Below, one piece after another: positions 21,231 to 33,799 of a DNA stretch of 64,000 bases. The stretch comes from Bugulina stolonifera (lineage: Eukaryota > Bryozoa > Gymnolaemata > Cheilostomatida > Bugulidae). The DNA is taken from contig OW285194.1 in NCBI GenBank assembly GCA_935421135.1, positions 1,634,501 to 1,698,500 on the forward strand, read 5' to 3'. The stretch's first letter is position 1; every line of letters starts with the position of its first letter. The notes below the pieces were generated by a model that had not been told where the DNA came from, made no database searches, and worked only from the letters and a program-made list of their open reading frames with translations. Position numbers and translations under genes: made by a program.

Positions 21231-22785
21231 GATGTGACCAAACTGATTGTCTAGACAACCAAGATTGTATTGTGATAACAATCATTGTTATAAGAAATGT
21301 AGTACGGGAAGTGACTGCTTCTGAGTACACTCTATGTAACTCTTATAGTAGTCTACGTCAGCTGATATGTGACGATGATAGGATATGTTTGGGTCACCAG
21401 GCTTGCAGGGGCGTATTTTAAGGGGCGGCAGGGAGGCACTGCCGCCCCTGTTGCCAAAATAAAGTGGCCTAAAAACACTACTTTTGAAAATTTGAGACTT
21501 TTTCCCTTAATATTTGCTTCATTTCCGGTTTGCGACCGAAGCGTTATCACTCTAGTTATAACTCTATGGCGTTATCACTCTACTTATAACTCTATGGTGT
21601 TGCGTCGTAACAATAACCAGTAATCTTGGATTAATTACTACATTGCAAGTGGCACACAAAGGGGTCCATAAAACTGTGTGCTCTGCTAAAAGACTCTATG
21701 GCTATGCCAAGGTTAAAAACTTGCGGTCTTGTGAATGAATGAATAAATATTTTTTATGAATAGTTATTTATACCAAGGAAAAAGTAATAAATGCAAAAGT
21801 AAAAGTGGTGAACAGTTGAATCAGGTGAATCAATTTGTAAGTCACTGTTATCCATGAGGTGGTTCCTTCCCTGTCACTGACTACGAGCAGGTGCATGAAA
21901 TTTAATTCCAATATTTATATTATTTTCTTTTGGCTTCTTTCAAAAATATTTATGATAATGATTCATTCTTTTAATAATTATAATTAGAAGTGTTTGCATT
22001 CATTTTAGTTATTCATTCCAGCCACTCCACTGACAGCTACTACTCTACTGCTACATTCACTACTACCAACCAAATATGTATTGTAAAAAAAAATACTTAT
22101 TTAAAAATATAATAATTATAATAAATATAACAATAATGAAATATTTTAATTTTAAATTTATATATAATATAATTATACTATTAATATTATCTTAGCTTTG
22201 CTAGGCTGCCACACTTTTCTTGCAAAGATATTTATTTTAAATGCATTTTATTTAAAACAATTAATTTATAATGACAATAGTTGTTGATCACCAGATATTT
22301 ATTTTAAATGCATTTTATTTAAAACAATTAATTTATAATGACAATAGTTGTTGATCACCTATTAAAATTTGAAAATTTTAATTTATAAAATATACTTGCG
22401 CCTATGGACTCTTTGTAAAAAGATACAATCATGCAGTATTGTAATTATTATAAAATTCTACTAGCTAGTAATAGTACTGTAACACTTTCGCTCTTGTTGC
22501 AAGTAGTAGTAACTGTATTAAGCAGAAGTAGTAATGAGTACTTGTTGTAGTGATGCTAGAACTAGCATGCTGCTATGTCTAATTTTTGCATTTCAGAGAG
22601 TCAGAGTTGAAAATTTTCCGCTGCGCGTGCATTTGCGGGGGGTGCCCGCACCCCACCCCCCGCACCCCCCTCTCACCCAACTTTCTGCCTCCCCACTCAA
22701 TTTTTCTAACCTACGCCCCTGGCTTGTGAGACTATCGAAGGTGGGAAGAGGTTGTGTGTAGCTAAAGATACTTCTGTTATTAAAG
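21231..22785 (+). pseudogene. Cysteine-rich exon, copy A, broken by a transposon
   Basis: The exon starts after TTTTAACAG and ends at a GTCAGT donor. Its halves (21231-21405 and 22722-22785) are separated by the element at 21406-22721. The uninterrupted copy B (57427-57655) proves the empty site. The first half resembles CDQTDCLDNQDC and the last LGHQACETI...RLCVAKDTS. Copy A also has an extra ATTGT relative to B, which changes the frame in the middle. The exon cannot encode the ancestral module unless the insertion is spliced out. Confidence 0.6.
21406..22721. mobile_element. Non-autonomous DNA transposon (hAT-like ends) in an exon
   Basis: Starts CAGGGGCGTA and ends TACGCCCCTG, perfect 10-bp inverted termini, with 5-bp duplications GCTTG at 21401-21405 and 22722-22726. 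The paralogous site in copy B (57586-57602) is empty. CAGGG-type ends suggest hAT, although 5 bp is shorter than the usual 8 bp. Near the left end a GC-rich hairpin (GGCGGCAG/CTGCCGCC) is present. A 67-bp internal block is duplicated in tandem near 22224-22357. No transposase ORF. Confidence 0.85.
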
Positions 22786-23592
22786 GTCAGTTCACTCTCT
22801 ACTGCTAACACCTCAGTTATTAAAGAGTGGTTCACTCTTTACGAGTACCACCCCAGCTATTAAAGATCGGTTCACTAGATTGTGGTTATTATCATAGTAG
22901 CAATATACACAAAGCGAGAGTGTACGTTTCTACATTGTTAGCGTTGTTTATAATATTACTACATGTAGGTAATGCCTGACCAAATTGTTTTTGGTGGATG
23001 CATTCTAGTCCAACTGTGTAACTGGAAACTGTTATTGTACTTGTTCCTCTATGCGTTGAGTGTGAATTTGCGACTGTTCAAAAGGCACTGTTTAAAAGAG
23101 GAAATTTCAAAGCCGGAGGTTTGGAGAGCTGCCAATTTGAAACTCTTAACCCCACCCCCCCCCCCCCTGAGTTTCAGCTAACAGTTTTTTTAGTGTTATA
23201 TTGTTGATCTTCGCTATGACTAACTGTAGAACACTAAAAATAGTTAGTTTTCTGTGAGCTGCGTTCTCTTAAAGGCAATCTACACATTTTCGAATTGGTT
23301 GTTTACCGTTGAGTGTACTCTCGCTGTTTATTGTTCTAGTTTTTTACTAGTGTACTAATTACCCCTTTCTTGAAGAGATAGCAATGTTGCAGAATGTGTA
23401 ATCATTTCTACAGCAGAACTGATCTCTGGGGAGGAATTTTTAGAATTTCTTTTGCCGGTTTTTAAACCCCAAGCCGACGTGAGTGTTTGCGAATAACTTC
23501 TTGGGTGGCAGAACGACAAACGTCGTATCCAGTTCTGTCTGTCTGTGTATTGGTTAAAAGGTTCGGTCTGTTCTTGTACAGAAAGTAGGTGC
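22786..23592. other. Intron-like sequence of copy A
   Basis: Short repeats of a motif like TTAAAGAGTGGTTCACT occur at about 22785-22870, and more copies lie at the equivalent place in copy B (57650-57845). A C run is at about 23152-23167. No exon could be placed. Confidence 0.5.
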
Positions 23593-24313
23593 TAGAGGTG
23601 GAACGAGACAGCATTTTTGGATTCGAGACGAGATTTGAGACACTACTTCTAAAAAATTCGAGACGAGACTGGGATTTAGGATTCAAGGGAATTTTTCTGA
23701 AAAGTTTGTCAAATTTTATATATCTGCATGTTGGAACTCCAATAGTTTCAATTTCTACTCTGTAAACTCTGTGTTTTATCATTATGCATTTCAATAAAAG
23801 GTGAACAGGGGGCTGTGAAATATATTCCACATGTATTCCATGTACGTTACATTGCATGTACACTGTACATGGGTACTAAAATAATAAAATGTGATTTGAC
23901 AAATTAGTATGGAGTTATGTTTCCTTTAATGAAATAATCTCACATGTAGACAACTTTTGGTAAGGACATAACATTGCATTGTGGGAGTGGTGATTGACAC
24001 TCGTTAGTAATTCTGTATGACTTGTAGTTGTGGACTAGTAGCTCAGCGTTAGCTGCAATGCTATTACTAGGAAATCAGTGCTGGGAATGTACATGTAGGT
24101 AGTATTACTACTTAACTTGAATGATTTTCTATTTGATAGATTTATTGTTGATTAGTAATTAGTTGTATTATAATTATAAATTTACTATAAATAAAAATTG
24201 TTAGCAGCTATTTGTTTACCAGTCTCGAATACTTATTGCCACCTCGAGACGACTTTCGAGACAAGACAAGTCGATACGAGACTCGAGAAATCTCGAGTCT
24301 CGTTCCACCTCTA
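23593..24313. mobile_element. Non-autonomous hAT transposon (721 bp)
   Basis: Perfect 17-bp inverted termini TAGAGGTGGAACGAGAC are flanked by an 8-bp duplication GTAGGTGC (23585-23592 and 24314-24321). TAGAG-type ends plus an 8-bp duplication are classical hAT features. The interior near both ends repeats CGAGAC motifs. There is no transposase ORF. Confidence 0.9.
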
Positions 24314-24889
24314 GTAGGTGCTACATCTGTTGATTTCCTTGTTTTAATACTTGCGCTGTACTTTAAGTATAGTGGCAGTATTTTGCAACTATTGCAATGT
24401 TATTACCGAATACACTGCTCAACACGCCAACAAGCATATTTGTAAAATGTTCCTGTGGATTTTATTTCATGCTTTATGATAATGGTTGACCCATGTAATA
24501 GTTTAATATTGTTGTTTGCACAATTTCCACAATGTTGTGGCGTTGCACACTTTATAATACATATATTATGTTCTTATTTGGTAGATGCTTCCTTTGGTGG
24601 TAAGCAGCACATGCTGTGCACACTTTTTTTCTAAAAGCCTCTGAAAACAAATATGTGTGCTGCACTGATTTCTAACCTTAGAGTTTTACCATGTTACAAC
24701 TAATAGTCTTCCATGTTGACAGATAAATGTACATGTATGTATTTTGCACAAAGTTCTGATTTCCTTTATTCTCTTCTGGTTGTCCACTAATTATCATAAA
24801 TAATTGTGAGATGGTGGGATGTTGGTAATTACCAGTTGATAAATATAATGTTTCCAAGCTTGTCTAATCAACCATGATTAATCTTACAG

Positions 24890-25077
24890 ATATGCGCAGC
24901 TAAGCATCAACATATCATCCCTCTCTCAATCATATGATCCCAAGAATTCTAATTTCCTCCGAGACTGGCCCTCAGCATTGACAACGAGGTGCTTAGAAAA
25001 CATTGAGAGTGCAAGGGCTATCTCAGAAGAAAGTGTAACTAGAGGTTCAGCTAGTGTATTTACAATCAGAATACCAG
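24890..25077 (+). CDS. Candidate exon of the anchored-protein locus, copy A
   Basis: A 188-bp stretch between TTACAG and GTCAGT is open for 62 codons (starts YAQLSINISSLSQSYDPK, ends VFTIRIP). Its end phase matches exon 26764. Its start phase matches the end of the copy B exon at 57971-58046, so an ancestral transcript may have joined them. No homologue recognised; one Cys, several potential N-glycosylation sites. Confidence 0.45.
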
Positions 25078-25629
25078 GTCAGTATGCATTGACTCTAGAG
25101 TCATGTGGTTTCACTGATGCATCATTGTAATTCTAATGCATATTTTGGCTCACAGTGAAATAGAATGACTTAGAATTGCTGTACCACAGCTGAAGATAAT
25201 GTGGATGTGGATGTCTCACAGTCCACAGACAATCATGTTTCACCATATAAAAACCAAGGATCTGTCTGATAGAAAGGTAACATCAAGCTTTCTATCAGAT
25301 TTTAGGCAGAACCTGAAGATACCAAGCAGTATATTGTATTTAATACCGTCTCAGCCGAGCGTGTAATCTCTCAATGATGACATTATGCCACTCATCAACA
25401 AGGATGAAGGGGGCCTTGTACGGCTGGATCATCTGGTTGTCAATACGGTGAGTGTAGAAATATAAATCTACTAGCTTGTAAGTTATGTAGAAAACGTTGA
25501 CCAGGTTAGCCCACCACCTCCCTTCTGTCATCCGTGATTTTCCATTGAGTTAAACATTTAACAGTTTTGCATATCATTCTATAGTAAATCATAAATGATC
25601 GGTCAGAATTGTTTGTTGTTTTACTCTAG
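25078..25629. other. Spacer or intron
   Basis: A possible exon near 25368-25449 ends at a good GTGAGTG donor, but the frame that looks most protein-like is preceded closely by TAA, so I do not call it. Confidence 0.4.
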
Positions 25630-25770
25630 ATTGTCTCCTCTGTCACGGCTAGTCTGAGGTTTGAAGGTTTCATTAATGTAAATCTGACGGACTTACCGAT
25701 AAACCTTGTACCGTACCATCGTATTCACTTCCTGTTGGTCTCTCATGCTCTCATCATATCGGCAGAGAAG
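25630..25770 (+). pseudogene. Isolated alpha-tubulin exon (fragment)
   Basis: 141 bp between TCTAG and GTAAAT, exactly 47 codons in phase 0. They match alpha-tubulin residues about 234-280: [23 protein letters not shown] and ISAEK align with conserved tubulin motifs. By eye roughly two thirds of residues agree. The near-invariant Pro-Tyr-Pro and Phe-Pro positions are changed (Pro to His and Leu). No flanking tubulin exons were found. It is either a pseudogene fragment carried into this locus or part of a very divergent tubulin whose other exons I cannot see. Confidence 0.7.
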
Positions 25771-25777
25771 GTAAATG

Positions 25778-25915
25778 TGTATACACCTATCCTACACATA
25801 CCTGTGTACATGTGTATACATCTATCCTACACATACCTGGGTACATGTGTATACATCTATCCTACACATACCTGTGTATATGTGTATACAACTATCCTAC
25901 ACATACCTGAGTACC
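25778..25915. repeat. 35-bp tandem repeat, about 4 copies
   Basis: Unit begins CTATCCTACACATACCTG and continues with a GTGTATACA-containing half. It lies just downstream of the tubulin-like exon. Confidence 0.85.
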
Positions 25916-26428
25916 TTGGAGTTGATTTACAAGCATAACATTGTTGGACAGTCATGTGGAATAATTAATGTTTATGGTAAAATTGCTGTTTATTTTATCT
26001 TGCTCTACCTTTGACTCGCTTCATTTGATTACTTGACTCTAAGTGACTTTTTTGTCAATCTAGAACATGTTGTGTTCTTGCTTCATTCTTGACTTTAATA
26101 TTTGTCTGTTTGGCACATGTTTGGTATAAAACCAAGAAAATAAGATACAGCAGCTGCTTACTAACGACTAGTGACCTTTTTAAATATAAAAGGTTCTGAA
26201 CTGGAAACTTTGGTTTTGTTATGATATGTCAGCTCTAAACATGTTTTATTGAGCACTTTTAAATTAGCTGTTGATGCAATCTTATATTATGTATAATATT
26301 GATATATAATTTATATACAATATAATTATATAATATATATATATGTTATACGAGTAATAAACCTGCTGCATGGGTGTGGTAAGGGCCATAATTATGATGC
26401 AGTCTGTTTTTTAAAAACCTTGATTTAA

Positions 26429-28911
26429 ATGAAAGTATTTGCGGAATTTGATGACCTCACCAAACATTTGTGGAAGTCAATATATTTTTTCATCTCAAAT
26501 CAGCAGATTAAAGTCACAATAACAATGGCAATGTGTCATTACCATCCTGGTAAGTTGGTATACTGCGTATCTAGTAGTTGGTCAAGCTACTGTAAGCTGA
26601 ACTTGACTGTATTTATTGAAGTAACTTACAGCCACAAAGTTTTTACTTTACTACCATTAGCAGTTAGCTGGTGTATGTTACATGTATATATTACATAATA
26701 GATCATTTATATATTCCCAATTAGTTTGTCTGTTAAGACCAATTTGTAATTGATGTATTTCAGAAAATGCCAAACGTGTCTGTGGCGTTATCAAAGAAAG
26801 AATTTTGGGTCCAACCCTGTCTGGGACAAGGTTCAGGATGGACAATTCCAAAGGTGAGTAGGGTAGACAGTGAATATTAGTGATTTTATTAGATTTTACT
26901 TTGTGCTATAATTTGTAGTTTCTTTCTCATTATTTATGTCACTAGTTTAAACATTTGTATAGTATGCAAGTCTGACTTCGACGTCTAATTTATCGCTGCA
27001 TCACATTCTACTCTATATTATACTGTCTTTATCTTCATCTACTCTATATACTGTCTATATCTCCGTCTACTCTATGTACTGTCTATATCCCCATCTACTC
27101 TATACACTGTCTATATCTCCATCTACTCTATACACTGTCTATATCTCCATCTACTCTATATACTCTCTCTATCTTTATCTACTCTATTATACTGTCTACA
27201 TCTCCATCTACTCTATATGCTGTCTCTATCTCCATCTATTCTATATACTGTCTATATCTCCATCTACTCTATATACTGTCTATATCTCCATCTACTCTAT
27301 ATACTGTCTATATCTCCATCTATTCTATATACTGTCTATGTCTCCATCTACTCTATATACAGTCTCTATCTTCATCTAGTGTTTCTGTTTCATATACAAC
27401 AATGAGCAATGTTTACTATTTCAGAACTGTATGCTGAAGTTATTGCCAAAAATACAGTCAAGGATTTGAATGACGCCTATTCTAGGTACAAGGCACGAAG
27501 TGAGTTCTAACATGTATTGTCAGAGCCTTCTCCCAGCTTCAAGTTTCTCTCATATTAACTGAATCATCATGTGGGATCAAAAAGATCTATTTCTTCCTTA
27601 TTCACAATGTTTAGATGTTAACCTTAACCCAACCACATATTCATCAATATATTCTCCTTTTGTTTACAGGGAATTTAGACTAGTGTCTGGGATGTAGCTT
27701 AGGTAGCCGAGTATTTAGTGTTTGTCTTGTTTGTGTTTCTAGGATCCATGCAGGAAAGACTCATTAGTATGGGAGTGGAGCTCACCACTGCTCCCAAGTT
27801 GTGTGAGTAAATTGTATACTGAGATAAACACTGCTATGACAATTAGTGTGTCTGTCTGTGTGTTTGTATATATATATTAGTATAAACCTGACTTGATGGT
27901 GGATTATTGTAGGGAAGTACATTAACCTACCTGGTCTTCTCCTTCTGCTGTTGACTGGATGATTACTTGTATTATACTAGTGAAACTTACCAGTAGTAGT
28001 GAGTGACCATTTTCCTCCGTCTCACCACTATTATAGATAATATATATAATATCTTATTTACTGCTGTTACAGGTAATAAATGGTCACATGACTATATGCT
28101 TATTGAATATATAGGTACAATGTCAGTTGTTCAGTGAACACACAATAATGATATGTCTGTCTGTTATGATACTCTTATGTAATCGTATAGTATTATTTTT
28201 AGCATCAGTACAGGTAGAGATAGCCTCAGCCTGTACCACAGAGGAGCAGTGGTGGCTCGCGGAGTGTACGGAACAACATCCGAAGTGTTCCATTTCAAGT
28301 GAAATACGTAAGTGTATTCACATGTTATCATTCTCTTAGGAAGATCAAAGGCAGATGATTATATCAGATACATACATTATGTATCTATTATTTGGTAGGA
28401 CAGGCTTGAGAAAGTGAATATTTAGCCTATTTGAATTGAATGTTTTCTCAATTCATTACAAACATTACAAAAACTACTATATTCTGTCATTTTGACATTG
28501 TAGTACCAGTAAAAGGGGAGAGAGCAGCATGCTCTGATGACACATGTCAACCCTTCTCGCCCGAGATAATAGAGAGACGGGTCCACCATGGCCCATCTGT
28601 AAGTCACAGCTATTAGTATTAAGTATTGTTACCTCAGGCTTAGTTTGATGCTGTATTTGTTAGTATAAAATACAGTTATCTGATCTGTGTTGTATGTTAC
28701 CTATTGATGGACAAATGATGACATGGATATTCTTTAACTAATATACAGTCAATGTGTGTAACAGTAACAGCATATGATAAGTTCAGCCTGCATGCACAAA
28801 ACTACACTTTGTTTGATTATATTGTAGAGAAAGATCCCATGGGTCATCGGAGCGGTAGTAGGGGTCGGTGCTGCCTATGCAGCTTTTAATCTTTGGAAAA
28901 AGTACTGCTAG
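26429..28911 (+). CDS. Seven-exon gene for a 209-aa C-terminally anchored protein, copy A
   Basis: Exons 26429-26549, 26764-26853, 27425-27499, 27743-27802, 28203-28307, 28504-28598 and 28828-28911 all have AG acceptors and GT donors. Their phases (1,1,1,1,1,0) are mutually consistent and give 210 codons including TAG. An in-frame TAA lies immediately before the ATG. Exon 1 is the least certain: it is not conserved in copy B, and the exon at 24890 could splice to exon 2 instead. The middle is mostly helical and charged; exons 5-6 contain Cys residues (IASACTTEEQWW, AACSDDTCQPF). The last exon encodes a membrane segment IPWVIGAVVGVGAAYAAF followed by a short basic tail ending WKKYC. I do not recognise the family. 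The anchor suggests either a tail-anchored protein or the end of a larger type I membrane protein with cysteine-rich modules upstream. Confidence 0.65.
27026..27380. repeat. 28-bp pyrimidine-rich minisatellite, about 13 copies
   Basis: Unit TCTACTCTATATACTGTCTA plus TATCTCCA, in the intron before exon 3 of the copy A gene. Open frames in it are by-products of the repeat. Confidence 0.88.
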
Positions 28912-29342
28912 GGTAAGTACTATATTCTATGTTTTTACATGTATTTATATTCATAAGATATGAGCACTGTAAATATAGGGTGATTGGTTTGTGTCTTCTC
29001 TCCAAATTGCAGTCAGTGGTGTTATCAATATTCAGTGCGACTACCAACTGTTACTTCTGAGTCTATTGGCAGCTACACTAGAAACAAATCTATTGGCAGT
29101 TGCACTGGAAACAATCCGCCGTGTTTTTAATATATTACAGCAGCACCCAATACACACAGCTAAAATGTTAACCAACTAACTTGCAAACCCCTACTACACC
29201 ATGCTGTTCTCTCCACCAATCAGTTCTTAAAGTAATCTGTGTATATGGTAAGTTAATATGATACACAAATGAAGTTAGTCGTCTCTGAAACTGTATGCTA
29301 GATGAAATAGAAGCCTTTCGGCTGTTAGTTTATTGTGTTTAA

Positions 29343-29477
29343 GAGAATTTTGTCTGCAAATACTTTTCTGCAAGGAAAGGTTCGGTATGTCGAGACGGTC
29401 TGGTAGAAACATATTTTATATCCGATGGAGAGGAGCTCTCATTTTTGCTTCACGTTACTTCAATGTACCTGAAGTAG
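29343..29477 (+). CDS. Candidate terminal exon conserved in copy B
   Basis: After a TTTAAG acceptor the frame ENFVCKYFSARKGSVCRDG...MYLK runs 44 codons to TAG. Copy B (62759-62893) keeps the frame. At least four of the differences are silent (TAC/TAT, TCG/TCA, GGT/GGC, AAG/AAA), more than expected for free drift. Other frames are also open, so this is a modest call. Confidence 0.4.
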   Translation, partial: ENFVCKYFSARKGSVCRDGLVETYFISDGEELSFLLHVTSMYLK

Positions 29478-29919
29478 TACAAACATACATGTTCCCACGA
29501 ATTATTTTTCAGTTCCTCGGTGGTAGGATTGGTTCTGGCCCGAACACCTATCACTTATCCAACGGAATTAGATGTGTTGCTGGAAGTTTCCATGACGAAG
29601 CGAGCCGTCAACAGACTGGTCTCTGGTATTTAAGCTACTGAGGAAGGCAGACTATATAATATGTATGTGTTGAGGGACTTGAACTGGATGTATCAGGGAA
29701 GAGTTTTACTGAGGATGACTTGGCTGTGACACAAGTAAGCTGTGAAAGTACTGCTGACTATTTGTCTTTCATATCAGCTACTGTAACGGAAGATTTGGTC
29801 AGTCCTTTGAGGTCTCACAAGGTTTTTTCAAATCTTCGATGAAGGAGACACGTTTTTATTTAGCCAATCATTTGCTATGTTACTTCTGAGCAGTCTACAA
29901 TTTTACCCAATCATCTACT

Positions 29920-32900
29920 GTGTTACTACAGGTAAATACCAATGTACACTGTAGAAAGGATATTGTTATAAAGATAAGTAGTGTGAGCCTGACTGAAATG
30001 AGTGAGAAAATTCTTCATCAGCATCGGACGATTTGTGTTGATCTCAATTGTCTCTTCCTGAAATGTGTATTCGTAAGTATCTCAGTGCAGAGGACTAGAT
30101 CGTTATCCATACACTTTTGAGTGAATGCAATGCGCTCTACTGTGGTTAATGACAGTGCTCGGTTTAGCTTCTCTCTAGAGGTAGCACGAGACATGAGAAG
30201 TCTAAGGTCTCTTCTTTAGTTTTCCTGTCTCAAAATGTTGTCAAATCAACTAATAATGCCCAACAATTAATGCCCATGAAGTGTGTAATGCAGTCTATGT
30301 TCTGTTCATCCTTCATTGAAATGCATAATGATGTACATGTATATCATACAATATGAACTATCAATAATTTACAGAGTAGCAATAGAACTGTGGAGATTCT
30401 CTCATTCTAGTATAAACATTGCCTAAGGTTTTAGGGAATATTGCTTGGATTCTAAAACGCAATCTCCTCTTGAAATTTTTATTAATTAATGTTTGGAATC
30501 TTGCCCCAAAACTGTTGTTTCGTTCTTCGTCTACAGATTATGTATGTCTAACCATTGTATTTTCCAGGTACTTGGATGGTGGGCTGTTTGTGGCCCGAAC
30601 ACCTACTACTCCAACAGATACACTTGTATTTCTGAAAGTTTCCTGGTGAAATATCGGATGTGGTGGAAAACAGACTATGTATCTCCTGTAATCCCTCTGT
30701 AATCTCTCTGCCGGCAGCTACTGTAATGGGAGGCTCTGTGAGTCTGACTATAAAAAAGTTTATTAAAAGACTCGATATAAAATGGACAGCCTTCAACTGG
30801 TCAATCATTTGCTATGTTTCCTGTGCACGGTCAACAGTATCGACCAATCATATGCTCTCTTGCTACAGGTCAGTGTCAATGTAGAAAAGAGTGTTGTTAT
30901 AACGATAAGTATGGTCAGACTGACTGGTACGAGTGTGAAGATTCTTCATGTGAGAATCAGACGTCTTGTGTTGACCACAATTGACTACAATCATCTGGAA
31001 CTTGTATACGTAAGTATCTCATTGTAAACAGTCTAATTTTTATCCATATCTCTCAGAATGAATGAAATTTAGTTCACCGCCTATAACGAACATTCTCTGT
31101 TTAGCTTATCACTCTAGAGGTAGAACATGACTTTAGAAATACCAAGCCTCATCTTGAGCTGTCTTTGCTCAAAATTCATCTCAAGAATGATGTTAATTAG
31201 GGTTTGAGACCCAAAAACCGATGACGTACAATCCTGGACATTCTATTCATGGCTTATTTAGTTTACTTGCTTAGTCATACCACCTGTATTCCCAGATTAG
31301 GTTTCCTAGTAGTAGCAGTGCCGCTAGGGCAAGGCTGATAGTTCACCACTGCTAATGCAGACTTTCTAGTCAGTTCCTATCAGTTGTTGGCTCCCCTATT
31401 ATGCAATGTGATTCATAGTGCAAGTTGTCTACTCATGGTATTATTTCAATAGTGTAAACATAACTCCCCATTAGTTGACAAATTCATTGTAGTACTCAAC
31501 ATATAATATGCATACATTGTGCATATTTGTTTTTACATTTGCAATACCACTAGTGTTACTGAAACACATAATTAATGCAAAACATATAATATAAACTATA
31601 AATAACTTACAGAATAGCAATATTGAAACTATGGAAGTTCTTACATCAAAATATAAAAGTTGATGGAAGTTCTAGGAAGAACAGCTACTTGTGCTTAAAA
31701 CCCAGTAACTCATCATCTTGAATTTTCATGATTTAGTGTGTGGTTCCACTAATTGTGTAACTCTTGGCATTATATTATCCAGTTTCAGCATGTTTATGGC
31801 CCAAACATTTGCTGTCAATACAACGGAGTTATACATGTGTCTGGAAGTTGAGGGATTTACACGATGTGTACCATAGGGAAGAGTTGTACTAAGCTGGACT
31901 TTACTCTGACAGAGTTAAACTATGACATGCTTGCTGAAATGTTAGGTGAGTATAAATATTAACCTTCTAGTGCATTCCAATCGACTGTCAACTTTTCCAC
32001 ACTACAATATTATTCATAATGGAAGTTGTCTACTCATGGTATCATATCAGTAGTGGAAACATAACTCCTCACTAGTTACAATTGAAACTACTGAAATTCT
32101 CACACGAAAATGAATATAAATGCTCGTCAAAGTTTTAGGAAAAGTAACTAGAATTCTAGAACGCAATCTTGTCATTAATTTTTATTAAATAGTGTCTTGA
32201 ATCTTGTCTCAAACTGGAAAATGTTGTCTTTTTCTACGTCTATATCTCTCATTATCGAATTATCTGTATAATCTGGTAGGAATACTTGATGCACATGATT
32301 GTGTTGCTGGAAGCGTCCACAGGTATAGTCAGACTGACTGGTACGAGTGTGAAGATTCTTCATGTGAGAATCAAACGTCTTGTGTTGACCACAATTGGCT
32401 ACAATCACCTGGAACTTGTATATTATGTAAGTATCTCAGTGTAAACAGTCTGATTTTTATCCATGTACCTGAGGTTGAATGAAATCTAGTTCACCGCCTA
32501 TAACGAACATTCTCGGTTTAGCTTATCACTCTAGAGGTAGAACATGGCTTTAGAAATACCAAACCTCATCTTTGCTCAAAAGTCATCTCAGGAATGATAT
32601 TAATTAGGGTTTGAGACCCAAAAACCGATGACGTACAATCCTGGACATTCTATTCATGGCTTATTTAGTTTACTTGCTTGGTCATACCACCTGTATTCCC
32701 AGGTTAGGTTCCCTAGTAGTAGCAGTGCCGCTAGGGCAAGGCTGATCGCTCACTACTGTTAATGCAGACCTTCTAGTCAGTTCTTATCAGTTGATAGCTC
32801 CCCTATTATGCAATGTGATTCATAGTGCAAGTTGTCTACTCATGGTATTATTTTAATAGTGTAAACATAACTCCCCACTAGTTGTCAAATTCATTGTAGT

Positions 32901-33780
32901 ACTCAACATATGATGCGCCTACACTGTGAATTTTTTTTTCCTGTTATTTGCAATACCACTAGTGTTACTAAAACACATAATTAGTCCGAAAAAACATATA
33001 ATATAAACTATAAATAACTCACAGAGTAGCAATGTTGAAACTATGGAAGTTCTTACATCAAAATATAAATGTTGATGGAAGTTCTAGGAAGAATAGCTAC
33101 TTGTGTTTAAAACCTAGTAACTCATCATTTTGAATTTTCATGATTTAGTGTGTGGTTCCACTAATTGTGTAACTCTTGATATTAATTATATTATCCAGTT
33201 TCAGCATGTTTATGGCCCAAACATTTGCTGTTAATCCAACGAAGTTATACATGTGTCTGAAAGTTGAAAGATTTACACGATGTGTACCATAGGGAAGAGT
33301 TGTACTAAGCAGGACTTTACTCTGACAGAGTTAAACTATGACATGCTTGCTGAAATGTTTGGTGAGTATAAATATTGACCTTATATTGCGTTCCAATCGA
33401 CTGTCAACTTTTCCACACTACAATATTATTCATGATGGAAGTTGTCTACTCATGGTATTATCTCAATAATGGAAACATAACTCCTACTAGATACAACTGA
33501 AACTACTGAAATTCTCACATGAAAATGAATATAAATGCTCGTCAACGTTTTAGGAAGAGTAACTGGAATTCAAAAACGCAATCTTGTCATTAATTTTTAT
33601 TAAATATTGTCTTGAATCTTGTCTCAAACTGGAAAATGTTGTCTTTTTCTACGTCTATATCTCTCATTATTGAATTATCTGTATAATCTGGTAGGAATAC
33701 TTGATGCACATGTCTTGCTGGAAGCTTTCACGTGGAAGGCAAGATAATGTCACCAAAGAAGTCTCTGAGATGCAGTGAGG
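29920..33780 (+). pseudogene. Tandem array of decaying cysteine-rich exons
   Basis: Related exon-like segments occur near 29930-30063, 30868-31012 and 32320-32427. The best preserved encode QTDWYECEDSSCENQTSC followed by CVDHN and end at GTAAGTATCTCA donors. The second has an in-frame TGA where the third has TGG. Associated blocks with GGCCCGAACACCTA or GGCCCAAACATTTG recur near 29535, 30592, 31798 and 33214. The pattern suggests repeated exons of an extracellular protein, mostly inactivated. I cannot assemble a full-length gene. Confidence 0.5.
30900..33720. repeat. About 1.41-kb tandem duplication
   Basis: Two successive units correspond with an offset of about 1415 bp: GATGACGTACAATCCTGGAC occurs near 31222 and 32626, GGAAGAGTTGTACTAAGC near 31878 and 33293, and GGTAGGAATACTTGATGCAC near 32276 and 33692. 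Both carry the same cysteine-rich exon remnants. Confidence 0.8.
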
Positions 33781-33799
33781 AAAGAAGACTATGTGTGTG

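Noticed and set aside
25365..25450. Candidate exon with frame LNDDIMPLINKDEGG before a good donor
   Set aside because: The frame is closed by TAA just upstream with no AG acceptor between, and the other frames contain stops.
27074..27405. Tyr/Ser/Leu-rich ORFs
   Set aside because: Created by the pyrimidine-rich 28-bp minisatellite in an intron.
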